Shown: one piece after another, positions 7,671-16,736 of the stretch | Layout: the number at the start of each line of letters is the position of its first letter | Numbering within the stretch: the stretch's first letter is position 1 | DNA from: Pseudanabaena cinerea FACHB-1277 | Lineage (GTDB): Bacteria; Cyanobacteriota; Cyanobacteriia; Pseudanabaenales; Pseudanabaenaceae | Reading direction: 5' to 3' | Assembly: GCF_014696345.1 (NCBI RefSeq) | Contig: NZ_JACJPY010000031.1 | Coordinates: 1 to 48,997 of the forward strand | DNA length: 48,997 bases | Made by a program: the position numbers and the translations under genes | Notes under the pieces: model-generated | Seen by the model: the letters and a program-made list of their open reading frames with translations, nothing else | The model's database searches: none | What the model was told of the DNA's origin: nothing

Positions 7671-10600
7671 TTAACCAACCTTTACCTTAACGATGATGTC
7701 ATTGTAGTCAAGGTCGCCACCACCAGGGAGATCCTCAAAGCCGAAGGTGTTGTCACCCAACAGGCGAATGTGGTCAACCTTACTAGAATTGGCTCCTAGA
7801 TAGGCGAAGTAAGCGCTAGTTACTTGACCGTTGAGGAACTGATCGGCTGTACCATTGCTGATGATGAATGGAGCAAAGATGCTGCCGCCCGTGAGGGTCT
7901 TGTCATCAAAGCTGGCTGAGCCTTGGTTGCTTACGGCTAGGTCAATGCCGCTAATGCGACTTTGTACCGCCGCCCTTGCATAACCAGCATCACCTGCTTT
8001 CAAGATCGAGCCATTTGCCAACTTGATGTCACCTTTCTCATTTTCCACCTTGTAGAAGCCCACAAAGTTGTTAAATGCTGCCTCACGATTGACGCTAAAG
8101 CCAACCTTGACGTTGCCCGACAGAGAACGGAAGTCTAACACTTCGCCTTCGGTGCGGTCTTGCAAGCCAGTACCGATCGCCTTTGTTGCTGTGGTAGTCG
8201 CAACACCAATGGCAAAGCCCTCAAAGTTGAGGCTAAAGCTGGTAGAGGTGATGCTAGAAATTACGCTCGTGGTTTTTGTCGAGAAGACAACCTCTTTGCT
8301 GCGTCCTGAAATAATGTCATCGGCAGTACCATTTTTGATGATGGCAAAGGCGAGCTTAGATTTGCCCTTAAAGTCAAGGATCTTCGATTCACCGCCAAAT
8401 CCATTGGGACGATTGCTGACAATTGAAGAGATTACGCGACCGCGACCGCTTTCGAGAATCTTCTTCAAGTCTTGGATCGATCCGTTATCATCATCATCGT
8501 CATCATCGTCATCGTCACCATCGTCATCGTTATCAATGGTATAGACCACCAATTCATTGACAGTGGTATTGACATTAATAGTTGTGACATTGAATGAGAG
8601 ATTCAGAATTGAACTGATGGCAGAGATACCAACCACACCAGGGGCAGTGGAGAGGATATTGCTGAAAATGCTGTCTTGACGCTGACTGAGGTTTTGAATG
8701 CGAGTATCCTTATCAGCACCAACGTCAACACCTCTAAACGCAGTGGTGCTGAAGCGATCGCCAAGGTATTCAGCAAAGGCATCCTGTTCTGTACCAGGAG
8801 CGGCAAAGGTAAACTTGCCAGCCGCTAAAGTGAGGGCGGTATCAACCTTGCCATTACCGTTGACATCAACGCTTTCGCCGCGTAAGTCAACCCGATTAGC
8901 GAGAGTTGGATTTTGTTTAACAAAGGTGGGGAAGGGGTAGCTATCACCACCGAGGGCGGCGGTAGTGCTTGTACCTGCCAAGAAATTCAGCGTCACCATT
9001 CTAAAGGTGCGATTGATGTCACCAACTAACACGCCATCTTTGACGATGGTATCTAGGAGTGAGCCATCCTCATTGACGACAGCCAAATTGCGAACCCTTT
9101 CGCCCTGTCTGGTTACTTCACCAGTGGTGCTGTTGAATTGGATCGATGTTTTGGTGGGATCAAAGCTAAAGTTTAGACCCGCAATCTGAGGGAACTGTCC
9201 TGGGGTTGCGCCCGTGGCGGTTGCCGCCACTGCGTGTTCAATAATCCAGCGCAATTGCTGCGCTGTGACCGTTACCAAGGATAGGTCATTGTTAAAGCGG
9301 CGGGAGTTCTCAATGTCTAAACGTGAGATATCACCTTCCTTTTTGTTGGGAGCAAGGGGGTTAGGCTGAGTTGGCAGCTTAACGATGTCATCCTTACCAG
9401 TAGCACCTGCACCTGCGGGAATCACGCCGATATTGTCCCGAATGCCGCCGCCATTTTTGAGGGAGATCACTACAGTGGGATCGATCTGTTTGGCAAGCCA
9501 GAGATTGGCATCGGCGGTCAAGTTACCAAAGTTGGTTTCTTGGGTACGGACATCATCGCGAGTACCGTTCAGGAATACAGTTGCCTTACCAACGATCAAG
9601 TTGTCCTTATCAGAAATGACAGCTTTGATGCCATCAGCGATCGCCACTACATTTTGATTGGCAACGGCACGAGTATCAACATCACTGCCATAGACGCGAT
9701 CGACTCCAGCATCATCGGTGGCATATGCGCCGTTGATAGCGCTGTCCAGCTTGTTAACCTGAATTACACCATCATTATCAAATTCTGTAACCAAACGCCC
9801 GACATACTTGTAATTAGCGTCAGTATTGACCACCAATACAGGCTTGCCATCAGCGCCAGTCTTGACAATGGGATAATCGCCCTTGCTGCTATCGCCATTT
9901 CTGAGGATATCATTGGCATCGGATAGCAAGGTGTGAGAACCACCCGCGATGATAATATCTACATCCTTTAGACGCTTTGCCAATTCATCGCGCTCGATGT
10001 TTAACTGCTGCATATGGGATAACAAGATGATCTTGTTAATGCCCTGCGCCTTGAGGATATCGACAGAAGCTTGGATCTCGGCGGCTAAAGCGTCATAGTC
10101 AATGGGGTTAGACGGCTTGACAATGGTGCTGCCACTTGAAGAAATATTGGCGAGGGTGGGGGTAGTCGCACCGACAATGCCAATTCTTTGATCGTCAGGA
10201 GTACCAACAAGTCCATCAATACCCGCAACGTTAATCACCGTACTCTTGGCAATTTTGCCCTTGATCGTACTGGCAAAGTCGGTATTTTGATTGGCGGCAA
10301 GGTCGGTTGAGCCTAGGTTTCCAGCCGCGATTTCGGGTGCAAAGTCAAGGTTGGTGCTGAGGTATGGGAAGTTTGTCCCAGGGTTGCCGCTTCCTGTACG
10401 CAGGATATCGCGCACTTGCCTTACGCCAAGGTCAAACTCATGGTTGCCTAATGCCGATGCTTGGATACCGATCGCATTGAGAATGCCGATATCACCACGA
10501 CCGATCACTGGCTGGGCGTTATTGGCTGTAGGGGTTACAGGCAGTCCACCAACACCATCAAGGTTACGATCGCTGGAAGCATTGAGAAATGGTCCTGGAA

Positions 10601-12278
10601 TGTAGTTGTCACCAGAGGATAGGATGAGCGTATTGGTTTTGTACCGCGCATCGTCCTTGAGTTTATTAACTACTGCCGAGAAGCCGATCGCATCGGTAAT
10701 CGCAGGAATGCCGCCTTCAAAGTCAGAACCATGCAGCACTTGGAGTGTGAAGTTGCCCGTGGTAGCTGGAGCCGCCGCCGCTTCAAATACGCTCACAGTA
10801 TTGCTAGTTTCATTAGCAGTGATCACTAGGGACTTACCCGTTGGGCTATCCGCAGCCGAGACAAAAGTTAGTCCTTCAACTCCGCGATCTTCGGCAGGAT
10901 TGACATACTGCACAAAGGTGGGGCTAACAGGATTGGTAATGTCATAAACGATGACATCGCCAACGCGCTCTAGACCGATAAAGGCATAGGTGCGTCCATC
11001 AATTGTGCCAACGGTGACACCCTCTGGTTCAGGTCCTTTGTTGTCGCTGCGAGTATCAAAACCTGCATTGGGTACACCATCAGAGTTAAATCCTGTGGGG
11101 TTAAATTGAGCAGTGAGTTTCTCAAGTTGATCGCCACTGTCATAGACCAATGTGCCACTAGAATCCCAAATCGTGAAGGATCTGGCTCCAAAAGCATGGA
11201 TTTGGTCAAAATCGCCATCGCCATCGGTGTCACCTGTTTTGTTGCTAACGGTCAAGCGACCAATGTTTTCAGGTCTTTTGAGGTCAGTAGCATTAGGGAA
11301 CTTGGCAGGATCGAGTACATAGGTAGCAGCGCTAACCCGTGATTCTTCGGTGTAGATGCTGCCCTCATTTCCAAAAGCGTTGTTAGCCGTTGGGCGAACG
11401 CGGGAATCGCCTTCGTTGGCGGTGATGTAGTAGGTTTGACCATTGGCGGTGAAGCTGGCGATCGCGTCGGGTTGATACATTCCGAAGACTGGCACATTTT
11501 TAATGTTGATTCGACCGCCATCTTGATCGCTGGAATCAATGCCATTACCAGCTAGACTATGATCCTTTAACCCTAGAGGTTTGATGCTGGTAATTGTGGC
11601 TGTGGCAATGTCAAGAAATGCGATCGCATTCGCTTCTTGCAGAGTGATCGTGGCAGTCAGACCATCAGAGGCGATCGCAATGTATTCAGGCTCGACATCT
11701 TGAGAAAGAGTCGAAGTATTACCAATTACCCGCAAACCTTGGGATCTAAGGGTTGCCAATTGAGCATCAAAAGCATTGAAATTAGCATTCTGAACTGTGG
11801 CAGTAGCCGCGCCATTGGTGAGGTCAATGATGCTTACCGATCCTTCAGGATCAACGGAATAATTTTCGTTTGGCTCCCCTTCATTTGCCACCAATACCTT
11901 TTTACCATCGGGGGTAAAGGTGAGCATATCGGGCAAGAAGCCAACCTCGACAGAATTGATAAATGTGCCATCAGCAGCATTGAAGAAACTGACACGACCG
12001 CGCTGATGGGTTCCTGTTGCAGTATCTTTGACCTCGTAAGCGACTGCCACGATCCCATTTTTAACAGCAACACTGTTAGGAGCAGCCGTACCAGAAACAG
12101 GTGTAAATCCAGGCGTTAGTTGTCCAACACTAGTTAATGTACCTGTATTGCCGACTGTGTATATATCAACAGTACTAGCGGCAACGACATACAAGCGTTT
12201 ACTAGCAGGATCAAAAGCTGGTATTTCGGAAGCTGTAGCGCTAGTCGCACTACCAACTTTATTTAGAGTAATTGCCAT
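7671..12278 (-). CDS. Large 5'-nucleotidase/phosphatase-like exoprotein with choice-of-anchor I and DUF4114 domains
   Basis: The 1535-residue protein has three parts. Residues 1-505 form a choice-of-anchor I / beta-propeller-like region (PDMLTFTPDGKKVLVANEGEPNE, ITANEGDSRVR). Residues about 509-1190 are a calcineurin-like metallophosphatase plus 5'-nucleotidase C-terminal domain, with LQVLHGSDFEGG, LSSGDN, ALGNHEFDLG near 611 and NGGGIRDNIG near 940. An Asp-only linker near 1244-1265 is followed by two beta-rich repeats and a final DUF4114-like segment (GFEDLPGGGDLDYNDIIV). There is no N-terminal signal peptide, and proteins of this type in cyanobacteria are often exported by type I secretion. 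Likely role: extracellular phosphate release from organic phosphate, with calcium binding by the Asp-rich parts. Single gene with its own terminator at 7601-7640. Confidence 0.85.
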   Translation of the reverse strand: MAITLNKVGSATSATASEIPAFDPASKRLYVVAASTVDIYTVGNTGTLTSVGQLTPGFTPVSGTAAPNSVAVKNGIVAVAYEVKDTATGTHQRGRVSFFNAADGTFINSVEVGFLPDMLTFTPDGKKVLVANEGEPNENYSVDPEGSVSIIDLTNGAATATVQNANFNAFDAQLATLRSQGLRVIGNTSTLSQDVEPEYIAIASDGLTATITLQEANAIAFLDIATATITSIKPLGLKDHSLAGNGIDSSDQDGGRINIKNVPVFGMYQPDAIASFTANGQTYYITANEGDSRVRPTANNAFGNEGSIYTEESRVSAATYVLDPAKFPNATDLKRPENIGRLTVSNKTGDTDGDGDFDQIHAFGARSFTIWDSSGTLVYDSGDQLEKLTAQFNPTGFNSDGVPNAGFDTRSDNKGPEPEGVTVGTIDGRTYAFIGLERVGDVIVYDITNPVSPTFVQYVNPAEDRGVEGLTFVSAADSPTGKSLVITANETSNTVSVFEAAAAPATTGNFTLQVLHGSDFEGGIPAITDAIGFSAVVNKLKDDARYKTNTLILSSGDNYIPGPFLNASSDRNLDGVGGLPVTPTANNAQPVIGRGDIGILNAIGIQASALGNHEFDLGVRQVRDILRTGSGNPGTNFPYLSTNLDFAPEIAAGNLGSTDLAANQNTDFASTIKGKIAKSTVINVAGIDGLVGTPDDQRIGIVGATTPTLANISSSGSTIVKPSNPIDYDALAAEIQASVDILKAQGINKIILLSHMQQLNIERDELAKRLKDVDIIIAGGSHTLLSDANDILRNGDSSKGDYPIVKTGADGKPVLVVNTDANYKYVGRLVTEFDNDGVIQVNKLDSAINGAYATDDAGVDRVYGSDVDTRAVANQNVVAIADGIKAVISDKDNLIVGKATVFLNGTRDDVRTQETNFGNLTADANLWLAKQIDPTVVISLKNGGGIRDNIGVIPAGAGATGKDDIVKLPTQPNPLAPNKKEGDISRLDIENSRRFNNDLSLVTVTAQQLRWIIEHAVAATATGATPGQFPQIAGLNFSFDPTKTSIQFNSTTGEVTRQGERVRNLAVVNEDGSLLDTIVKDGVLVGDINRTFRMVTLNFLAGTSTTAALGGDSYPFPTFVKQNPTLANRVDLRGESVDVNGNGKVDTALTLAAGKFTFAAPGTEQDAFAEYLGDRFSTTAFRGVDVGADKDTRIQNLSQRQDSIFSNILSTAPGVVGISAISSILNLSFNVTTINVNTTVNELVVYTIDNDDDGDDDDDDDDDDNGSIQDLKKILESGRGRVISSIVSNRPNGFGGESKILDFKGKSKLAFAIIKNGTADDIISGRSKEVVFSTKTTSVISSITSTSFSLNFEGFAIGVATTTATKAIGTGLQDRTEGEVLDFRSLSGNVKVGFSVNREAAFNNFVGFYKVENEKGDIKLANGSILKAGDAGYARAAVQSRISGIDLAVSNQGSASFDDKTLTGGSIFAPFIISNGTADQFLNGQVTSAYFAYLGANSSKVDHIRLLGDNTFGFEDLPGGGDLDYNDIIVKVKVG

Positions 12279-12454
12279 GAATGTTATTTGTATTTACTCG
12301 CAACTAGTCAATCTTACGAGTCGTTCATAGGCTTCTGAATAAGATATCAATAAGCTCTAGTTAAGGTTTGGTTAAATAGATGAAATCAAGTTGCGGCGTA
12401 AAATATCACAACTTGATTGTGGAGCTGATATATACGCCATCGATCGCCGAGCGC

Positions 12455-12460
12455 TATAAT
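12455..12460 (+). promoter_or_regulatory. Candidate -10 box of the thioredoxin gene
   Basis: A perfect TATAAT lies 47 bases upstream of the thioredoxin ATG. No convincing -35 box is visible, which is common in cyanobacteria. Confidence 0.4.
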
Positions 12461-12507
12461 CTATAACTAATTATCATTAAGTAACCAATTAGCGGAGCGA
12501 TCGCCCC

Positions 12508-12825
12508 ATGTCAGTCAAAAAGCAGTTTGGTAGTTTCGATGAACTATTAAGCGGATCTCAGTTACCCGTTTTAGTGGATTTTTACGCGCCTTGGTGTGGT
12601 CCTTGCCAACTGATGACAGGCATCTTGGATCGAGTCAGCGAAGAGATGAAGGACAAAGTACAAATCGTCAAGATCAATACGGATAATTATCCAGACCTTG
12701 CCTCCCAATTTAGGGTCTATGCCTTGCCCACATTAGTATTGTTCAAAGACGGCGAACCCGTTGATCGGGTTGAGGGTGTCATTCAGGCAGACAAATTATG
12801 CGATCGCCTTGCGGCTTACGTTTAG
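12508..12825 (+). CDS. trxA: Thioredoxin
   Basis: The 105-residue protein is a single thioredoxin domain with the WCGPC redox site at residues 29-33 (VLVDFYAPWCGPCQL) and the cis-proline loop YALPTLVLFKDGE. It would reduce disulfides of target proteins using ferredoxin- or NADPH-thioredoxin reductase. The length is canonical. Several thioredoxin types occur in cyanobacteria (m, x, y, others), and I cannot assign this copy. The KINTDNYPDLASQFRVYALPT context fits m- or y-like types. The gene is monocistronic: a TATAAT lies 47 bases upstream, and a strong terminator follows, after three direct copies of an AAATAAAAATTAG-type repeat at 12826-12858. Confidence 0.9.
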   Translation: MSVKKQFGSFDELLSGSQLPVLVDFYAPWCGPCQLMTGILDRVSEEMKDKVQIVKINTDNYPDLASQFRVYALPTLVLFKDGEPVDRVEGVIQADKLCDRLAAYV

Positions 12826-12860
12826 AAATAAAAATTAGAAATAAAAATTAGAAATAAAAA

Positions 12861-12886
12861 AAGGTATCGCAACGCGATACCTTTTT
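12861..12886. terminator. Bidirectional terminator between trx and the CobW-type gene
   Basis: The stem GGTATCGC (12863-12870), loop AAC and complement are extended by A:T pairs and followed by a T run on both strands. It lies between convergent genes. Confidence 0.85.
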
Positions 12887-12889
12887 TAT

Positions 12890-13972
12890 TTAGACAAGAC
12901 ATTCATTGAGATTATCAAGAATGGCTTGCTGATCGAGGTTGCGACCGATCATTACTAACTGATTGTTGAGGGGCTTATTGCGATCGTCAGTTTTGAGTTC
13001 GTAGCGTTTACCACTGAGTTGAAACACATAGCGATTATCAATGCCAACAAAATTGAGAATGCCCTTAGCCCTAAATACATCAATGGGCAGTTGCTTATCA
13101 AGGAAATTTTGAAACTTATCCAAAATAAAAGGGCGATCGCTTTGGAAGGAAATCGCGATAAAACCATCATTATCTAGGTGATGAGAGTGGTGATGATCGT
13201 GATCATGCGTGTGATCGTGATGATCGTGATGATCGTGATTATGCGCGTGTTCGTGATCATCATGGTCATCGTGTTTTGCTGCCTGCGCGATCGCTGACTG
13301 ATCGATCCCCACATCCAAAATTAGCGGCAAAGGCACAACCCCCATCTGCGATCGTAGGATTCTCGCCTTGGTCTTAGTTTTGTTGACGTAATCCTCTAAA
13401 GCCTTGAGCTTTTCATCGGTAGCAAGATCGGTTTTATTGAGAATAATGATATCGCCATACATAACTTGGGCATAGGCGGCATCACTTTTAAAATGCTCCT
13501 CGGTAAAAGCCTCCGCATCCACCACCGTCAAAATCGAATCAAGACGGGTAAGGTGTTGTAATTCTGTACCCAAAAAAGTGAGGGCGATCGGCAAAGGATC
13601 GGCGACTCCCGTTGTCTCAACAATCATATAGTCAATGCGATCGCCCCGCTCAAGGACGTTGTAAACAGCATCAACTAAGCCATCATTGATCGTGCAGCAA
13701 ATGCAGCCATTGGTCAGTTCCATCATATTTTCATCAATAGAAACCAACAACTGGCTGTCAATATTGATATCGCCAAACTCATTGACCAAAACTGCCACTT
13801 TTAGCTCTTTTTGATTTTGTAAAATATGATTTAGTAAAGTAGTTTTTCCGCTACCCAAAAAACCTGTAATGATCGTTACGGGCATTCCCCGTTTGGGAGC
13901 ATCAATTTCGATCATAGCTTGGGATGATGCTTGCTTTTGTTGGTCTATAGCGTTGCGATCGGAAGTGAGCAT
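12890..13972 (-). CDS. CobW/COG0523-family metal chaperone GTPase
   Basis: This is a G3E GTPase of 360 residues. The P-loop is GFLGSGKTT (37-45), the metal-binding GCICC motif is at 89-93, and the specificity motif is in IILNKTDL. A C-terminal CobW_C domain is present (FQSDRPFILDKFQNFLDKQL onward). Between the two domains, near residues 235-266, is a striking run of His and Asp residues (more than 15 His). COG0523 proteins deliver Zn, Co or other metals to client enzymes; the His-rich insert suggests zinc storage or sensing, but metal identity cannot be read from sequence. I see no obvious Zur-box in the leader. A second Met at codon 20 is an alternative start. The gene is followed by a terminator shared with trxA. 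Confidence 0.9.
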   Translation of the reverse strand: MLTSDRNAIDQQKQASSQAMIEIDAPKRGMPVTIITGFLGSGKTTLLNHILQNQKELKVAVLVNEFGDINIDSQLLVSIDENMMELTNGCICCTINDGLVDAVYNVLERGDRIDYMIVETTGVADPLPIALTFLGTELQHLTRLDSILTVVDAEAFTEEHFKSDAAYAQVMYGDIIILNKTDLATDEKLKALEDYVNKTKTKARILRSQMGVVPLPLILDVGIDQSAIAQAAKHDDHDDHEHAHNHDHHDHHDHTHDHDHHHSHHLDNDGFIAISFQSDRPFILDKFQNFLDKQLPIDVFRAKGILNFVGIDNRYVFQLSGKRYELKTDDRNKPLNNQLVMIGRNLDQQAILDNLNECLV

Positions 13973-14057
13973 GAACTTTGTGCAAGAATGAACTTTAATT
14001 GCAATTTTAAACCATATCGAAGTACAACCGCATTGGAATCACTTTCCATAAATCATC

Positions 14058-14546
14058 ATGTCAGTCTTAGAACCATGTCAAGAGCCATCTGTCTCACAAT
14101 TATTAGTCGCTTTAGAGGTGCGTCTAGAGGTAGAAGCTGCGATCGAAAAACTACCCCTAACTAGAGCGTTAGAACAATGTCTATTATTTGCCCAAGCTCA
14201 TAATTTGACAGCGCTAATCCAATTTATCAATCAAGAACTATCGGGATATACTGGGCAGCCGCCGACCTATCGCCATGTGCGCTTGAGCTATTTTGATAAT
14301 GGTGGTCAGTATGTTGACGGTTTAGAAGAGTATCGTAGCTACCCCATTGTCACAGGAGTGTGCAAATTAGAAACCCATTTAAAAAATGGTTTAAGTCTAA
14401 TGCTACCCAAACAAATATTAGATTTTTTGTCAGAAGTTGCTAGGCGACAAATTGATATCGGTCATGTTTCACGTTCTGAAATTGAGCAATTATTAGAAGT
14501 GATTCGTAATGAAGTGATCTATCGACTAAAAAATATAACCTATTAA
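14058..14546 (+). CDS. AbiTii-like domain protein
   Basis: The 162-residue protein has the layout of the AbiTii domain: an N-terminal helix with LEQCLLFAQAHN, then LIQFINQELSGYTGQPPTYRH, in which the E-L-x-G-Y followed by P-x-YR is the family hallmark. It ends with a helix containing LLEVIRNEVIYRL. AbiTii was described in an abortive-infection system, but stand-alone members have no established biochemical activity. No membrane helix, nuclease or nucleotide-binding motif is visible. It is transcribed divergently from the CobW-type gene and ends 1 base before a bidirectional terminator. The assignment rests on motif resemblance only. Confidence 0.5.
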   Translation: MSVLEPCQEPSVSQLLVALEVRLEVEAAIEKLPLTRALEQCLLFAQAHNLTALIQFINQELSGYTGQPPTYRHVRLSYFDNGGQYVDGLEEYRSYPIVTGVCKLETHLKNGLSLMLPKQILDFLSEVARRQIDIGHVSRSEIEQLLEVIRNEVIYRLKNITY

Positions 14547-14584
14547 AATATTGAGGGCGTGGCTTTGCCGCTCCCTCAATATTT
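14546..14584. terminator. Bidirectional terminator
   Basis: The outer 12-bp stem (AAATATTGAGGG) and its complement enclose a GGC-TTT-GCC inner hairpin. It is located between convergent gene ends. Confidence 0.75.
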
Positions 14585-14932
14585 TTAACTCTGCCATTCT
14601 AAGACAAGGCTTGACATTAAGCGCTGTAAATTCTTCAGTGATTTACGCTGCCAAGGTATAGCATCAGAACCACAAACGATGATCTTAATCGATTCTTTTT
14701 GTCTGACCTTAATCACAAATTTTGACAATACATTAATACCAGAACTATTCAAGAACTCTAGTTCGCATAGATTTAATGTAAGTTGTTTGGGATTTTCTTG
14801 GATAATATTATCTAACATACCTACAATTGGCGCGTATTCTTCCATGCCTGCTAGTCTTAACGAACCTTGGCAATAAACAATTGAACTTGAGGGTTCATAC
14901 CAAACCCGATATTCATCACCCTTCACTTCCAT
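14585..14932 (-). CDS. STAS-domain protein, Slr1659-like
   Basis: The 115-residue single-domain protein contains LTLNLCELEFLNSSGINVLSKF. This matches the STAS strand-helix in which the Ser of NSSG is the position phosphorylated in SpoIIAA-type anti-sigma antagonists. Its length and its pairing with the gene at 15087-15698 match the conserved cyanobacterial Slr1658/Slr1659 pair (ATPase-like partner plus STAS partner). It probably takes part in a partner-switching regulatory circuit, but the target is unknown. The upstream partner ends 154 bases away, with a hairpin at 15001-15041 between the two, so the pair may be cotranscribed with attenuation or have separate promoters. Confidence 0.75.
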   Translation of the reverse strand: MEVKGDEYRVWYEPSSSIVYCQGSLRLAGMEEYAPIVGMLDNIIQENPKQLTLNLCELEFLNSSGINVLSKFVIKVRQKESIKIIVCGSDAIPWQRKSLKNLQRLMSSLVLEWQS

Positions 14933-15000
14933 AAATTGATTGCTCCTAATTGACGTTTATTGATGATTTTGGCTAATTGAGGCTTTGAGTGGTACATAAA

Positions 15001-15041
15001 CATTTTTGCTTATCGATACTTAGCGCTGACAAGCAAAAATG
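15001..15041. other. Intra-operonic hairpin between the two Slr1658/Slr1659-like genes
   Basis: An 11-bp perfect stem (CATTTTTGCTT and complement) encloses a 19-base loop containing AGCGCT. It could be a partial terminator, attenuator or processing site between the ATPase-like and STAS genes. Confidence 0.5.
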
Positions 15042-15086
15042 CTGCTAGTTTTTTAAATCAGCATGAGCGCTGTAGTCCAAATTTGT

Positions 15087-15698
15087 TTAAAGAGGTAACT
15101 GTACCATTGTTGTTACAACTGTTACTACATCCTGCTCTTGAGGTTCTTGATCTACAAGCGGTTTAAGCAAATTGGGTGATGTTGTAAATTGCCATCCTAG
15201 CAGAGCTTCATAGTCCATTAGCATAGTTAAATAGCCAAGCCCCGACTTACCTGTATCCTCACTAGCACTACTTTTCTCAATCTGTTCAACATACATCTCC
15301 GCAATATCACCAGTCATTATTTTTTGAATATATAACTGAAATTCAGGGATGGTTTCTGGGTATAGACTGTTTTTAGATACAAATATCAGGCGATCGCTAA
15401 ATAAATGTACTTCAAGGTTGATCGGTAGACCTGCGTTGATATCACTATATTTCATTGCATTTTCCAGCAATTCATTGGCAACAAAGCTAACTGCCGCCGC
15501 GATTTCTGTTTGTTTGCTTAACGCCGCACTAGTATCTCCTGGGAAGAAATTTTTGACATAATCGCCTAGAAAGTCGGCGGAAAGACCATTGGTTTTCCAT
15601 CGTTGCTGAATTGGCATTGACGAAGGCGAAAATCCTATTACCAGAAATTCACTTCTTTCAGAAAAGTCTTCTATAAAATCTCCAAAGATTTGCGCCAT
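15087..15698 (-). CDS. Histidine-kinase-like ATPase domain protein, Slr1658-like
   Basis: The 203-residue protein carries a GHKL/anti-sigma-type ATP-binding fold: FVANELLENAMKYSDI is the N-box with its Glu and Asn, and DTGKSGLGYLTMLMDYEA provides the G-box-like glycine loop. There is no dimerisation/phosphoacceptor domain, so it is not a sensor kinase by itself. Together with the downstream STAS gene it matches the Slr1658/Slr1659 pair known from Synechocystis. By analogy with SpoIIAB/RsbW it may be a switch kinase or binding partner. No third receiver-domain gene (as in slr1657) is seen next to it. Monodirectional: both genes are minus, and trpA diverges upstream. Confidence 0.75.
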   Translation of the reverse strand: MAQIFGDFIEDFSERSEFLVIGFSPSSMPIQQRWKTNGLSADFLGDYVKNFFPGDTSAALSKQTEIAAAVSFVANELLENAMKYSDINAGLPINLEVHLFSDRLIFVSKNSLYPETIPEFQLYIQKIMTGDIAEMYVEQIEKSSASEDTGKSGLGYLTMLMDYEALLGWQFTTSPNLLKPLVDQEPQEQDVVTVVTTMVQLPL

Positions 15699-15774
15699 AT
15701 ATCACGAAACTTAATTCTCTAATGTTTTAGCTTGCGGTTTTTATGTCAGTCTACATTAACCATGAGGCGTTACT

Positions 15775-15780
15775 ATAATA
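15775..15780 (+). promoter_or_regulatory. Candidate -10 box of trpA
   Basis: TATAAT lies 35 bases before the trpA ATG. No good -35 box is visible. Confidence 0.4.
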
Positions 15781-15815
15781 CGGGATTACGTTTTGTTTTG
15801 GAAAATTTTTAAGTC

Positions 15816-16610
15816 ATGATATCCGTTTCCGCACGCTTTGAAGAGTTAAGAGCCAGAGGTCAATCCGCCCTGATTCCTTTTATTACGGCTGGTGATCCCA
15901 ATTTAGAGACGACGGCGAAGGCGCTGCGGATATTGGATCAAAATGGTGCGGATCTGATTGAGTTGGGTGTGCCTTACTCTGACCCTTTAGCGGATGGTCC
16001 TGTGATTCAGGCTGCGGCGACTAGGGCTTTGCAAAATGGTACGACCCTTACTCAGGTTTTAGACTTGGTAAGAGTAGTTGCGCCTGAGTTGCGATCGCCG
16101 ATCATTCTATTTACCTATTACAACCCAATTCTGAATATTGGTGTTGAACCGTTTTTAAGCAAGATCTATGAGGCAGGGGTGCGCGGTTTGGTTGTGCCAG
16201 ATCTGCCCCTAGAGGAGTCCCATGTTTTATTAGAGCCTGCAAAAGCCGTGGGTATTGAAGTGATTTTATTGATCGCGCCCACGAGTCCGATGGAACGCTG
16301 TGCGGCGATCGCCGCGCAGTCTCAAGGCTTTATCTATGTGGTCAGCGCTACGGGCGTAACTGGTGTCCGCAGTGAGGTGGCTAAGGGCGTAAAAACCATG
16401 ATTGAGCAGTTGCGGGTAATCACGGATAAACCCATAGCGGTGGGCTTTGGCATCTCGCAGCCTGAGCAAGCAAGGCAGGTGATCGATTGGAATGCGGATG
16501 GGGCAATTGTGGGTAGTGCGATGGTGAAGCGCCTCGCGGAACCCGATGGCGGTCTGCACGCGATCGCTGAATTTACTAAAACTCTTAAACAGTCGATTCG
16601 CAGAGATTAA
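15816..16610 (+). CDS. trpA: Tryptophan synthase alpha subunit
   Basis: TrpA cleaves indole-3-glycerol phosphate to indole and glyceraldehyde 3-phosphate, and passes indole through a tunnel to TrpB. The 264-residue TIM barrel has the catalytic Glu49 ([16 protein letters not shown]) and Asp60 in the same stretch, numbered as in the enteric enzyme. Also present are [32 protein letters not shown] and the phosphate-binding GFGIS and GSAMV loops. Length is canonical. It stands alone, as is usual in cyanobacteria where trp genes are scattered, with a TATAAT at -35 from the start codon and a terminator at 16616-16650. Confidence 0.97.
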   Translation: MISVSARFEELRARGQSALIPFITAGDPNLETTAKALRILDQNGADLIELGVPYSDPLADGPVIQAAATRALQNGTTLTQVLDLVRVVAPELRSPIILFTYYNPILNIGVEPFLSKIYEAGVRGLVVPDLPLEESHVLLEPAKAVGIEVILLIAPTSPMERCAAIAAQSQGFIYVVSATGVTGVRSEVAKGVKTMIEQLRVITDKPIAVGFGISQPEQARQVIDWNADGAIVGSAMVKRLAEPDGGLHAIAEFTKTLKQSIRRD

Positions 16611-16615
16611 GTACG

Positions 16616-16650
16616 CGATCAGTAAAGTGGCATAGCCATTTTACTGATCG
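16616..16650 (+). terminator. Terminator after trpA
   Basis: A 16-bp stem with one G:T pair (CGATCAGTAAAGTGGC, loop ATA, complement). The T tract is weak. Confidence 0.6.
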
Positions 16651-16736
16651 CAAAACCATTATTCGGTTTGGTTGTTAATTCACAAAAGTGTTGCCACACT
16701 TTCACGAATTAGTAAAGTAGGGATTAATAGGAATTA

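Noticed and set aside
8068-8544. Plus-strand frame ending in a long poly-serine run
   Set aside because: It is the complement of the Asp-rich linker of the large exoprotein gene; poly-Asp codons read as serines on the other strand.
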